Assembly (NCBI GenBank): GCA_943330925.2
Contig: CALQJP020000036.1
Span: forward strand, 1-12,370
Origin: Chryseobacterium gleum
GTDB taxonomy: Bacteria; Bacteroidota; Bacteroidia; Flavobacteriales_D; Sanyastnellaceae
DNA length: 12,370 nt
Reading direction: 5' to 3'
The translations under genes were made by a program, and so were the position numbers. Under the pieces are notes generated by a model. It did no database searches. It was not told where the DNA came from and saw only the letters and a program-made list of their open reading frames with translations. Position 1 is the first letter of the stretch; each line of letters opens with the position of its first letter. Of the stretch, positions 1 through 6,909 are shown in pieces.

Positions 1-392
1 CAAGCCATAGTGCCCAGCGGCGTTAGTATTGACGCGCTCAGCGGCGACTCCAAAATGACTTCAACAGGCGCCGATTCCAATTGACAAAGCAGCGACACTA
101 CCACAACCGTATAAATACCCGACTGATTGGCGACAAACGTATTGGTGGTAGCTCCTGTAATGAACTCCCCGTTGCGCTTCCAACTGATTTCCGAGGCGCC
201 GGTTATGGTTGCTGTGAGCGTTACGGGTTGGCCACAACCAACTACAGGGCCCGGCTGGTCGATTACTGCGGTTAGCGAAGCTTCACCGTTGGCCACACGA
301 ACATCCTGTTCATTCAACACAACATGCTGAGCCTTAGTCACACCAATGGTTGCGCAGAACAGACAGAAGAATAACTTCAATCTCAATTTCAT
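1..392 (-). CDS. Secreted Ig-like domain protein, N-terminal part (runs off the left edge)
   Basis: The open frame starts at ATG 392-390 and stays open to the window edge, giving 130 residues. It begins with a typical Sec signal peptide (MKLRLKLFFCLFCATIGVTKAQ), with likely cleavage before Gln22. Mature residues about 41-110 look like an Ig-like/PKD-type beta-sandwich. A 'GCGQPVTLTATITG' strand is followed by 'ISWKRNGEFI', 'Y(T)VVVV' and a Cys before 'SAPVEV', the alternating pattern of adhesin-like repeats in Bacteroidota. Such proteins are commonly large, multi-domain and secreted by the type IX system, but the C-terminal sorting domain that would show this lies outside the window. Function beyond a surface or extracellular role cannot be assigned. 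A near-consensus -7 box (TTACTTTG on the minus strand, 398-405) sits immediately before the start, so the transcript could be nearly leaderless; this is weak. Confidence 0.75.
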   Translation of the reverse strand, partial: MKLRLKLFFCLFCATIGVTKAQHVVLNEQDVRVANGEASLTAVIDQPGPVVGCGQPVTLTATITGASEISWKRNGEFITGATTNTFVANQSGIYTVVVVSLLCQLESAPVEVILESPLSASILTPLGTMA

Positions 393-501
393 ACCGGCAA
401 AGTAAAGGATTAAAAGAAGATGTCGAATGAGGAAGACCACATGCGCGGCTCGCCTCATGCTTATTACAGCTTAAGAATTCTCGCATTTGATAAAAGACAA
501 C

Positions 502-530
502 AAAAAGGGCCGCCTCGCGGCAGCCCTTTT
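502..530 (-). terminator. Rho-independent terminator after the beta-barrel gene
   Basis: An inverted repeat pairs AAAAGGGC (503-510) with GCCCTTTT (523-530) and GCC (512-514) with GGC (519-521), around a TCGC loop with one C/A mismatch. A and T runs on both sides make it able to work in both directions. It lies 25 bases beyond the stop codon of the minus-strand beta-barrel gene, so it should end that transcript and insulate the secreted-protein gene to its left. Confidence 0.85.
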
Positions 531-554
531 AATATCTCAATTGCAGTGTTTACA

Positions 555-1391
555 TTAGAACAACCAACCCAAACGGAGGGTAGATTGGAAGTTTGGTCCC
601 CAGCCTGAATTCTTCGTTGGGCTTGTGCCATTTGGATTAGTGATAGGGCTTGGGTCGCCAGGACCGATGATAGTTTGGTACTCGATAGCAGTTTCTTCAG
701 CATTCCATGTAGCTTGATAGAAATCTGGATCCAATTGTGCTGCGCTGTATTTCCAAGCATCTTCGTTGCCTGCAGTTGTCTCACGATCTTTGTAAGAAGT
801 GTTGCGGAAACCTAAGTTGATTTCAGCACCGAGGTAGAAATTGTCTACGAAATAGAAATCAACACCAGCCACAGCATTCAAACCGAAAGTGCTAGAACCG
901 TTCTTCACAGACATGTCCCAAGTCTGCCAGTTTTCTGGCTTAGTAACATCATCAGCATTATTAGCATTGTGGAACTCACGAGTAAGCGTTGAGCTCTCCA
1001 TAGCGAACAACAATTCAGCACCTACGTATGGTGACAAACGATCGGTACCTGCAAAGTGCATTTCGTAACCCGGACGGATTCCGAAATTGAATGTCTGCAT
1101 AGACTGGTTCAACTCTGGAAGAATTACAACAGCACCGTCAGAACCCTCGGTCTTGTCTTGCTGTGAGTAAACTTCATTGTTGTTTGTTCCACCAATGTTG
1201 AAGCCAATGCGGATAGCGCTGCTCTCACTGTTGAACATACGGAAACGGAAACCGTTTGGCATACCAATCGGAGAACCTCCGAATGGGTTAAACTCCACTT
1301 CAAGGTTTTTTTCACCACCTTGAAACTTCTGAGCTTGCACACCTACCACCGAAGTGGCAACCAGTGCGATAAACAAAACTACTTTTTTCAT
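555..1391 (-). CDS. Outer-membrane beta-barrel protein (porin-like, unnamed family)
   Basis: The predicted protein has 278 residues. The start at 1391 is chosen because it places a clean signal peptide at the N-terminus (MKKVVLFIALVATSVVGVQA, then mature Gln21); the frame stays open 20 codons further upstream but that extension is not signal-like. The mature part has alternating hydrophobic strands typical of an outer-membrane barrel ('FRFRMFNSESSAIRIGFNIGG', 'FNFGIRPGYEMHF', 'LSPYVGAELLFAM', 'GLNAVAGVDFYFVDNFYLGAEINLGF'). It ends in a barrel-type last strand with a terminal aromatic (TLRLGWLF). This resembles the generic 'outer membrane beta-barrel protein' families of Bacteroidota. The ligand or role is unknown. 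The gene stands alone: it begins 113 bases after the glmS stop and is followed by a strong terminator. The N-terminal LEVEFNPFGGSPIG stretch and the extracellular-loop-like segments rich in N, T and G fit a surface barrel. Confidence 0.8.
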   Translation of the reverse strand: MKKVVLFIALVATSVVGVQAQKFQGGEKNLEVEFNPFGGSPIGMPNGFRFRMFNSESSAIRIGFNIGGTNNNEVYSQQDKTEGSDGAVVILPELNQSMQTFNFGIRPGYEMHFAGTDRLSPYVGAELLFAMESSTLTREFHNANNADDVTKPENWQTWDMSVKNGSSTFGLNAVAGVDFYFVDNFYLGAEINLGFRNTSYKDRETTAGNEDAWKYSAAQLDPDFYQATWNAEETAIEYQTIIGPGDPSPITNPNGTSPTKNSGWGPNFQSTLRLGWLF

Positions 1392-1451
1392 GTAATTGAA
1401 TTTTGGATTTGTACAGACAAACATCCGATGAAATATTTTTGCTCGCATCAC

Positions 1452-1467
1452 AAAAACCCGAGTTTTT
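1452..1467 (-). terminator. Possible weak terminator after glmS
   Basis: A perfect but A/T-rich 6-bp hairpin (AAAAAC ... GTTTTT, 4-base loop) lies about 38 bases past the glmS stop codon on the minus strand. The stem has only one G-C pair, so on its own it would be weak. It may equally be an incidental A/T palindrome in the leader region of the downstream barrel gene. Confidence 0.3.
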
Positions 1468-1504
1468 CAACAATGGGGTTGTGAATTTGTTAATAACCTC
1501 AAAA

Positions 1505-3349
1505 TCACTCTACAGTGACGCTCTTGGCTAGGTTTCGCGGCTGGTCTACGTTGCATCCGCGCATCACCGCTACGTGGTAAGAAAGCAGTTGAAGCGGTAT
1601 TACAGATACAATTGGAACCAAACTATCATCGGTTTTCGGAATTTCAATGGAATGATCGGCAAGTTCACTCACGGTTTTGTCACCCGCAGTTACAATGGCG
1701 ATAATCTTTCCCTTACGAGCCTTCACTTCCTGAATGTTGCTCACCACCTTTTCGTAGGAATGACCCTGGGTGGCTATCACAAACACAGGCATTTCTTCAT
1801 CAATCAATGCAATCGGGCCGTGCTTCATTTCAGCAGCCGGATAGCCTTCAGCGTGTATATAGGAAATCTCCTTCAACTTTAACGCTCCTTCCAATGCTAC
1901 AGGGAAGCTATAGCCGCGACCCAAGTAAAGCGCGTTGCGGTGATCTTTATAAATCTCAGCAATCGACTCAACCAAGGCATTGGTCTTTAGCACTTCCTCC
2001 ACCTTATCCGGTATGGTGCTCAACTCTGCCATGAGGCGGTGCAGGCGATCTTTGGTAATGGTGCCTCGCTTGTCGGCAACCGACAACGCAATGAGATAAA
2101 GTACAGCAACCTGAGCGGTAAACGCCTTGGTCGATGCTACTCCAATCTCGGGGCCTGCATGCGTATATGCTCCCGAGTGTGTAGCTCGTGAAATCGTTGA
2201 GCCTACTACGTTGCATACGCCAAAAATGAACGCCCCCTTGTCCTTTGCCAACTCAATCGCTGCAAGGGTGTCGGCCGTTTCGCCCGATTGCGAAATAGCA
2301 ATTACAATGTCACCGGGCTGAATGATCGGATCCCGGTATCTGAATTCTGATGCGTATTCTACCTCGGTAGGTATGCGGGCAAACTCTTCAAACAGATATT
2401 CTGCAACCAACCCGGCGTGCCATGATGTACCACACGCCACGATGATGATGCGGTTGGCATTCATCCAGATCTCTTCATGACGATCAATGCCGCTCATTTT
2501 GAGCATGCCGTGATTCAAATTGAGACGGCCGCGAATTGAGTCGTTGATAGAGCGGGGTTGCTCGTGAATTTCCTTGAGCATAAACGAATCGTAGCCTCCC
2601 TTCTCAATCGCTTCGAGCTTCAGCTCGAGTTCGTGGATGTAGGGATCCTTCTGCTGATTCTGGATGGTAACGATTTTCAAGCCGGTTTTGCGATCAATCA
2701 GCGCTACCTCCTCGTCTTCCAGATACACAACGTTCTTCGTGTATTCGATAAACGGAGTGGCATCAGAAGCGATGAAATAGTCGCCTTCAGCACCGATTCC
2801 GATAACGAGCGGGCTCGACTTTTTGGCACAAACCAAACGATCGGGGTGGCGGCGGTCCATTACAACAATGGCGTACGCACCAACCACTTCACACAAAGCG
2901 ACACGCACGGCCTCAAACAAGTCGCAGCCTGTTTTGGTCATGATATCTTCAATGAAATGCACAAGCACTTCGGTATCGGTATCGCTTTTAAAAACATGCC
3001 CCTGCTCCATAAGAGCCTCTTTCAAGGTCGCATAATTTTCAATAATGCCATTGTGGATCAAGGCCAAATAACCATCACCCGACATATGCGGGTGCGCATT
3101 CACGTCGTTGGGCACACCGTGGGTTGCCCAACGGGTATGGCCAATTCCAATAGTGCCGTCGATATCCTTCCCCTTCACAAGTGCTTCGAGGTCGGCTACC
3201 TTGCCTTTACATTTATACTGATTAAAATTTTGATTCTCGATCATCGCAACCCCGGAACTGTCGTAACCGCGATATTCTAGCCTCTTGAGGCCCTTTATTA
3301 AAATGGGGTATGCCTGCTGACTACCAATAAATCCTACAATTCCACACAT
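1505..3349 (-). CDS. glmS: Glutamine--fructose-6-phosphate aminotransferase (isomerising), GlmS
   Basis: This 614-residue protein converts fructose-6-phosphate and glutamine into glucosamine-6-phosphate and glutamate, the first step towards UDP-GlcNAc for peptidoglycan and lipid A; it is cytoplasmic. It is full length. After Met removal the N-terminus is the nucleophile Cys2 (MCGIVGFIG). The class II glutaminase domain (about 2-230) shows RLEYRGYDSSG (23-33), HTRWATHG (71-78), HNGIIENY (99-106) and SDTDTEV (122-128). Two SIS sugar-isomerase domains follow, with ACGTSWHAG (305-313), SQSGETADT (353-361) and STKAFTAQ (406-413) in the first and GRGYSFPVALEGALKLKE (477-494) and AEGYPAAEMKHGP (500-512) in the second. 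The C-terminus is the family's KSVTVE. It is the last gene of the operon with the GT5-like and DUF4270 genes and follows the latter by 44 bases, a gap that carries its own consensus -7 box. No glmS ribozyme is expected or seen. Confidence 0.98.
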   Translation of the reverse strand: MCGIVGFIGSQQAYPILIKGLKRLEYRGYDSSGVAMIENQNFNQYKCKGKVADLEALVKGKDIDGTIGIGHTRWATHGVPNDVNAHPHMSGDGYLALIHNGIIENYATLKEALMEQGHVFKSDTDTEVLVHFIEDIMTKTGCDLFEAVRVALCEVVGAYAIVVMDRRHPDRLVCAKKSSPLVIGIGAEGDYFIASDATPFIEYTKNVVYLEDEEVALIDRKTGLKIVTIQNQQKDPYIHELELKLEAIEKGGYDSFMLKEIHEQPRSINDSIRGRLNLNHGMLKMSGIDRHEEIWMNANRIIIVACGTSWHAGLVAEYLFEEFARIPTEVEYASEFRYRDPIIQPGDIVIAISQSGETADTLAAIELAKDKGAFIFGVCNVVGSTISRATHSGAYTHAGPEIGVASTKAFTAQVAVLYLIALSVADKRGTITKDRLHRLMAELSTIPDKVEEVLKTNALVESIAEIYKDHRNALYLGRGYSFPVALEGALKLKEISYIHAEGYPAAEMKHGPIALIDEEMPVFVIATQGHSYEKVVSNIQEVKARKGKIIAIVTAGDKTVSELADHSIEIPKTDDSLVPIVSVIPLQLLSYHVAVMRGCNVDQPRNLAKSVTVE

Positions 3350-3372
3350 GGCTGATAAGGTTTAAGTCTAAA

Positions 3373-3380
3373 CAAAAGTA
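3373..3380 (-). promoter_or_regulatory. Candidate internal -7 promoter box for glmS
   Basis: On the minus strand the octamer reads TACTTTTG, an exact match to the Bacteroidota -7 consensus TAnnTTTG. It sits 24 bases upstream of the glmS ATG in the short gap after the DUF4270 gene. I find no TTG at the normal distance (17-23 bases) upstream, so support rests on the -7 box alone. It could give glmS expression independent of the operon. Confidence 0.4.
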
Positions 3381-3393
3381 AATGAAAACAAGT

Positions 3394-4692
3394 CTAATAA
3401 CTGTATGTGATTACAAGGCGCGTATTGCGCGTATCATCGTCGCTGTATGACGGGCCGCGCAACACACTTCTGCGCACGCCGAGTGAGTTGTATGCACCTG
3501 CTACACGAGGGCTCGCCACCATAAGCATTTTCGAATTTTCAATTTCACCCGAAAGCAAACTTTGCACATGGTTCGTAATGTTGAAGCGATAGTAGCCTGG
3601 CGACCTCCGAAAGTTACCTCCGGCATTCCTTCCGAAGTCGGCTGTAAGAGCATACACACCATCCGATATTTCATACACCACATTGACGCTATCGAGCTGT
3701 CCAAACTTGGTGTCGGTGTCGAACGGCACCACCAATTCGGCCTTATTGATAATTGTGCTAGGCAAATCACGCATCCACAACACATCGCTTAAATCAACCC
3801 GCACGCGCGTTCCTCCCCCTCCTTGCAGATAGGCCGCTTGCTCATCGATCAGTGGATTATTGACTGTGAGCGATTGCAGAGCGCTGCCAAAATACTGATG
3901 CTCAACAACAGAGTATGCCTCGCAAGCGGAGGTGTATTTGAACGTGTAGGAACCGATGTTCATCCGGTTCTCACCCATATACCGGTAGTAGACTGTTAGC
4001 GAAGAATTGATGGTCGCAAAACTCACCACCCGACCATCCATGGTGGAAGAACTAATTGCCAAGCCATTGAAATACTGGGCGAACGAATCGAAATTGGCTA
4101 GAGCGCTATCGGAAGCGAGCAAAAACTGTCCGAAGGTGGGCTGCAACTTAAGCGTCAGGTATTCTATTGTGCCTGTAGAAAGAACCGAAGCGTATTCCGA
4201 TCGGGTCGATTGGGTTTCCTGTCCACCTAAAATCAGGTTTTGGAGACTGCGCGATGGCAAATCATGGTTGTAATACGCTGAGTCAAGATAGATCGGCTGA
4301 CTCAATTGTTGCACCTGAAAATACATGGGTGCATTGTTGCCGTAGGCCTCCGGCTGGTATGCCAGCTTCAAGTCCACAGAAAAAACCTCTACGTTATCGG
4401 GCAGCGGATCCGCATTAGCATCCGGTGCAAACTGCATAACTCCCCGACACTTCACGGCTCCAAATTGATCATCCACGTAATTGCCCACCAGCACATTCGC
4501 AAACAAATCGGTCCGCAACGAATCGACGCGCTCGGTGCTTATTTGCAGTTGAAAGGAATCGGTTACTGCAACGTATAACAAATCGTCTATTGGCTGGATG
4601 TTTTCACCCAGGCTCTCATCGGGCTTTTTACAACCGGCCAACACGAGAATTGCGCAAACGAGAAAAAGCCCCAATTGCTTGAGGCTTTCCAT
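3394..4692 (-). CDS. DUF4270 family lipoprotein
   Basis: The predicted protein has 432 residues. The start at 4692 is chosen because it begins a lipoprotein signal peptide, MESLKQLGLFLVCAILVLAGC, with lipobox LAGC and lipidated Cys21; the frame is open further upstream but that part overlaps the end of the preceding gene. After the Cys comes 'KKPDESLGENIQPIDD', then 'VTDSFQLQISTERVDSLRTD' and 'LVGNYVDDQFGAVKCRGVMQF', the N-terminal pattern of DUF4270 proteins, which are restricted to Bacteroidota and have no established function. The rest is beta-rich with many Tyr and Ser residues, suggesting an envelope beta-sandwich protein anchored in a membrane leaflet. It begins 25 bases after the GT5-like gene and is followed closely by glmS. 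From memory, this neighbourhood recurs in relatives. A surface or polysaccharide-related role is inference from the neighbours only. Confidence 0.85.
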   Translation of the reverse strand: MESLKQLGLFLVCAILVLAGCKKPDESLGENIQPIDDLLYVAVTDSFQLQISTERVDSLRTDLFANVLVGNYVDDQFGAVKCRGVMQFAPDANADPLPDNVEVFSVDLKLAYQPEAYGNNAPMYFQVQQLSQPIYLDSAYYNHDLPSRSLQNLILGGQETQSTRSEYASVLSTGTIEYLTLKLQPTFGQFLLASDSALANFDSFAQYFNGLAISSSTMDGRVVSFATINSSLTVYYRYMGENRMNIGSYTFKYTSACEAYSVVEHQYFGSALQSLTVNNPLIDEQAAYLQGGGGTRVRVDLSDVLWMRDLPSTIINKAELVVPFDTDTKFGQLDSVNVVYEISDGVYALTADFGRNAGGNFRRSPGYYRFNITNHVQSLLSGEIENSKMLMVASPRVAGAYNSLGVRRSVLRGPSYSDDDTRNTRLVITYSY

Positions 4693-4717
4693 ATTGAACT
4701 TAGGATGGTAATTCTGC

Positions 4718-5548
4718 TTAATCAACGAGCTCGGTCTTTCCCAACACAATAGAATCATAAAACTCATCAGTGGCGCTCAACTGATCCAATTCATTGAACG
4801 GCTTCAATACAGGTAAATCAATGCTGTTGCAATATGTTTCCAGCGAAGGCATTGTGCCTTGCTCAGCCATGATCACTCCATCAGAATGCTGAAGAGCAAG
4901 TTTTGTAAGGTTTTCGTAGGTTGGATTCTTCAGGTGTTCCATTTGGTCCATCGCTATACCATCGAAAGAAATCTTTTTAGCAATCTTGCTGTCCAGCTTT
5001 CCTTCAAAAGTGTCTGCGTAAACCGAAGTAACAACCTTCGCGTCCGCAAAGTGTGGGTCGCGTTTGTAAAGCTGCTTCACGTAAAGAGGCATAAGAGAGG
5101 TAAACCAGCCGTGACAGTGAATCACATCGGGGGTCCAGCCCAGCTTCTTTACGGTTTCCAGAACACCCTTCGTGAAGAATATCATTCGCATGTCGTTGTC
5201 CGGGAACATGTTCATGTCCTCGTCATGGAAAAACGCCTTGCGGTGAAAAAACTCCTGGTTGTCAATAAAGTACACCTGAAGTCTGATTTGTGGAATGCTG
5301 GCCACCTTAATGATAAGCGGGTGGTCAGTATCGTCTATAATCAAATTCATTCCGCTCAAACGGATCACTTCGTGCAATTGATGGCGACGCTCGTTGATTT
5401 TACCATACCGGGGCATAAAGATCCGGGTTTCTTTTCCACCTTCGTGGACGGCTTGAGGAAGTGAGCGACTTTGTTGAGCGGTTGGGGTTTCTGAAGTAAA
5501 AGGAAGAATCTCCTGAGAGACGTATAAGATTTTCGTTTTGTTGCTCAT
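4718..5548 (-). CDS. Half-length GT5 glycogen/starch synthase-like protein, probably not catalytic
   Basis: This 276-residue protein resembles only the N-terminal Rossmann half of bacterial glycogen synthase (GT5, GlgA; usually about 470-500 residues). The N-terminus 'KILYVSQEILPF' matches the GlgA opening, and 'WTPDVIHCHGWFTSLMPLYVK' (149-169) matches the region usually written DxxHxHDWHT. Key parts are missing or changed. The ADP-glucose-binding KxGGL motif expected near residues 18-24 reads ETPTAQQ, the Asp of the HDW motif is Gly157, and the HN of the following strand is replaced ('VTSVYADTFEG', 173-183). The C-terminal half, which normally carries much of the nucleotide-sugar site, is absent: a normal TAA stop lies only 25 bases before the next gene, so this is a complete short gene rather than a disrupted one. 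Short versions annotated 'glycogen/starch synthase' are common in Flavobacteriia. Its real role is unknown; a regulatory or sugar-binding part is possible. It is the first gene of the operon and has a clear promoter. Confidence 0.75.
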   Translation of the reverse strand: MSNKTKILYVSQEILPFTSETPTAQQSRSLPQAVHEGGKETRIFMPRYGKINERRHQLHEVIRLSGMNLIIDDTDHPLIIKVASIPQIRLQVYFIDNQEFFHRKAFFHDEDMNMFPDNDMRMIFFTKGVLETVKKLGWTPDVIHCHGWFTSLMPLYVKQLYKRDPHFADAKVVTSVYADTFEGKLDSKIAKKISFDGIAMDQMEHLKNPTYENLTKLALQHSDGVIMAEQGTMPSLETYCNSIDLPVLKPFNELDQLSATDEFYDSIVLGKTELVD

Positions 5549-5578
5549 GCTATAATTTATAGGTAACTAAAGCGAGTG

Positions 5579-5614
5579 CAAAGATAGTAATAATATTTCC
5601 TCAGATTTTCCAAA
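5579..5614 (-). promoter_or_regulatory. Promoter of the GT5-like / DUF4270 / glmS operon
   Basis: On the minus strand, TTTG (5614-5611) is followed after 24 bases by TATCTTTG (5586-5579), an exact match to the Bacteroidota -7 box TAnnTTTG; the spacing is slightly long. The -7 box lies 30 bases upstream of the ATG at 5548, giving a short leader. It is divergent from the panC promoter and partly interleaved with it. Confidence 0.6.
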
Positions 5615-5618
5615 CAAT

Positions 5619-5626
5619 TACATTTG
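5619..5626 (+). promoter_or_regulatory. -7 box of the panC promoter
   Basis: TACATTTG matches TAnnTTTG exactly and lies 25 bases before the panC GTG start. No clear TTG is found at the usual -33 distance (the region reads TTTCC). The box sits only 32 bases from the divergent -7 box at 5579-5586. Confidence 0.5.
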
Positions 5627-5651
5627 GACCCTCACATTTTTTGATAAAACC

Positions 5652-6500
5652 GTGTCACTCACTGTAATCGAACACATTAGCCAAATCCACAGTTGGGTGA
5701 TTTCTCAGCAGGAACAGGGCTTAACCATAGGATTTGTGCCCACTATGGGTGCATTGCACGCAGGCCATCAATCTTTAATAGAGCTTGCCGCTAGTCGCTG
5801 CGACCTCGTTGTAGCCTCCGTTTTTGTGAATCCAACGCAATTCAATAACCCCGACGACCTGCTGAAATACCCGAGAACACTGCAGGCAGACCTCAAAGCG
5901 CTGGAAGAGTCCGGTTGTCACGTGGTTTTTTGCCCTGAAGTGAATGAAATGTATACCCCGAGAGAACAAACACGGCATTGGGACTATGGAGCATTGAGCA
6001 ACAGCTTGGAGGGACACTTCAGGCCCGGCCACTTTGATGGCGTGCTCACCATTGTTAAAAAACTATTCGCTGCCGTTTCTCCCGATAAAGCTTTTTTTGG
6101 CGAGAAGGATTTCCAGCAGCTCGCCCTCATACGCCGCATGACCCTCGACGAGGGTTTGCCCATTGAGATTATTGCGGCGCCCACCATCCGCGAAGTTTCC
6201 GGCCTTGCAATGAGCAGTCGCAACATGCGCTTGAACGACCAAGAGCGAGCAACAGCGATTCACATCAGCCGCGTGCTACTTGGAGCTCAGAAAACAGGCA
6301 GAAGCCTTAATCCATCAGAACTCGAAAAAGAAGCGCAGCAGAGCCTGAACTCAATTCCTAATCTAGAAACGGAATATTGTGCACTCGTTCAAGCGAGCGA
6401 CCTGGAGCCTGTATTGAACTGGACCCAAGAAAAAACGGTTATGCTCGTGGCAGCCTATGTGGGTGGTGTGAGGCTGATTGATAATGTAATCATTGAGTGA
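5652..6500 (+). CDS. panC: Pantothenate synthetase (pantoate--beta-alanine ligase), PanC
   Basis: PanC joins pantoate and beta-alanine using ATP to make pantothenate, the last step of vitamin B5 synthesis on the way to coenzyme A; it is cytoplasmic. The protein has 282 residues, the normal length. Family motifs are intact: the HIGH-type ATP motif PTMGALHAGH (30-39), SVFVNPTQFNNPDDLLKYPR (56-75) with the pantoate-binding Gln63, GHFDGVLTIVKKLF (126-139), the GEKDFQQLALIRRM segment (150-163), and the KMSKS-like MSSRN (187-191). The start is GTG at 5652. The first in-frame ATG lies inside the ATP motif, so a later start would remove an essential part. The gene is divergent from the GT5-like gene and shares a 103-base promoter region with it. 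A small tatA gene follows 62 bases downstream; no panD is seen in the window. Confidence 0.96.
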   Translation: MSLTVIEHISQIHSWVISQQEQGLTIGFVPTMGALHAGHQSLIELAASRCDLVVASVFVNPTQFNNPDDLLKYPRTLQADLKALEESGCHVVFCPEVNEMYTPREQTRHWDYGALSNSLEGHFRPGHFDGVLTIVKKLFAAVSPDKAFFGEKDFQQLALIRRMTLDEGLPIEIIAAPTIREVSGLAMSSRNMRLNDQERATAIHISRVLLGAQKTGRSLNPSELEKEAQQSLNSIPNLETEYCALVQASDLEPVLNWTQEKTVMLVAAYVGGVRLIDNVIIE

Positions 6501-6525
6501 GAAGAAAAACAAGGAGTAAACACTG

Positions 6526-6533
6526 TATATTTG
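6526..6533 (+). promoter_or_regulatory. Candidate -7 promoter box for tatA
   Basis: TATATTTG is an exact TAnnTTTG match in the 62-base gap between panC and tatA, 29 bases before the tatA ATG. No TTG is found at the normal upstream spacing (the nearest is 30 bases away), so the assignment is tentative. It would allow tatA to be transcribed apart from panC. Confidence 0.45.
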
Positions 6534-6562
6534 ACACCCCGCACGGGAAAAAACTCTAGAAA

Positions 6563-6733
6563 ATGGGAATACAAGGAAAAGAATGGCTCTGGATTTTGCT
6601 CGCAATTATTATCCTCTTCGGTGCTAAAAAAATTCCGGATTTGATGAAAGGAATTGGTCAGGGCGTTAAAGAATTCAAGAACGCCAGTAAGGGTGAGTCA
6701 ACTGAAGAAAAGGGAAAATCCGAAACCAAATAG
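6563..6733 (+). CDS. tatA: Sec-independent (twin-arginine) translocase subunit TatA
   Basis: This short gene encodes 56 residues. The layout is diagnostic for TatA/TatE. A short N-terminus (MGIQGKE) is followed by one membrane helix 'WLWILLAIIILFG' (8-20) ending in the FG hinge, then the amphipathic helix 'AKKIPDLMKGIGQGVKEFKNA' (21-41) and a short charged tail ending ESTEEKGKSETK. TatA forms the protein-conducting assembly of the Tat pathway, which moves folded proteins across the inner membrane together with TatC. No tatC or tatB is in the window, so the partner must be encoded elsewhere. It lies between panC and a lytic transglycosylase gene on the same strand, with its own candidate -7 box. 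The amphipathic-helix sequence is highly characteristic, so the call is firm despite the small size. Confidence 0.93.
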   Translation: MGIQGKEWLWILLAIIILFGAKKIPDLMKGIGQGVKEFKNASKGESTEEKGKSETK

Positions 6734-6909
6734 TACTATCGTCGTTCTAGCGTAGGTAGTAAGCATCAATACGCAGTGCTGTGTTGATAACCTCAGACAC
6801 CAATTGTCGGGAATACTGAGTTATTCCACAATTTGGACTCTTTAAATCAGTTCAAGAGATGGCAGGCGCTTCGGCGGCTCAAACTCTGAAAACGAAAACC
6901 CGGGAAATC

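Noticed and set aside
1418..1453. Possible promoter of the outer-membrane barrel gene (GATGTTTG on the minus strand with an upstream TTG)
   Set aside because: The -7 box has one mismatch and the spacer is 25 bases, outside the usual range; too weak to annotate as a feature.
2558..3280. 240-codon open frame on the plus strand inside glmS
   Set aside because: It lies entirely antisense to the highly conserved glmS coding sequence, has no recognisable domain, and is explained by codon bias of the real gene.
4859..5464. 201-codon open frame on the plus strand inside the GT5-like gene
   Set aside because: It is antisense to a recognisable gene with a promoter and operon context; the translated product has no family features.
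6734..6761. Imperfect inverted repeat (TACTA ... TAGTA) right after the tatA stop
   Set aside because: The stem has internal mismatches and no T tract follows, so it is not a credible terminator.
6804..6835. Possible promoter of the lytic transglycosylase gene (TTG, 21 bases, ACAATTTG)
   Set aside because: The spacing is good but the -7 box lacks the leading TA; it is left as a suggestion only.
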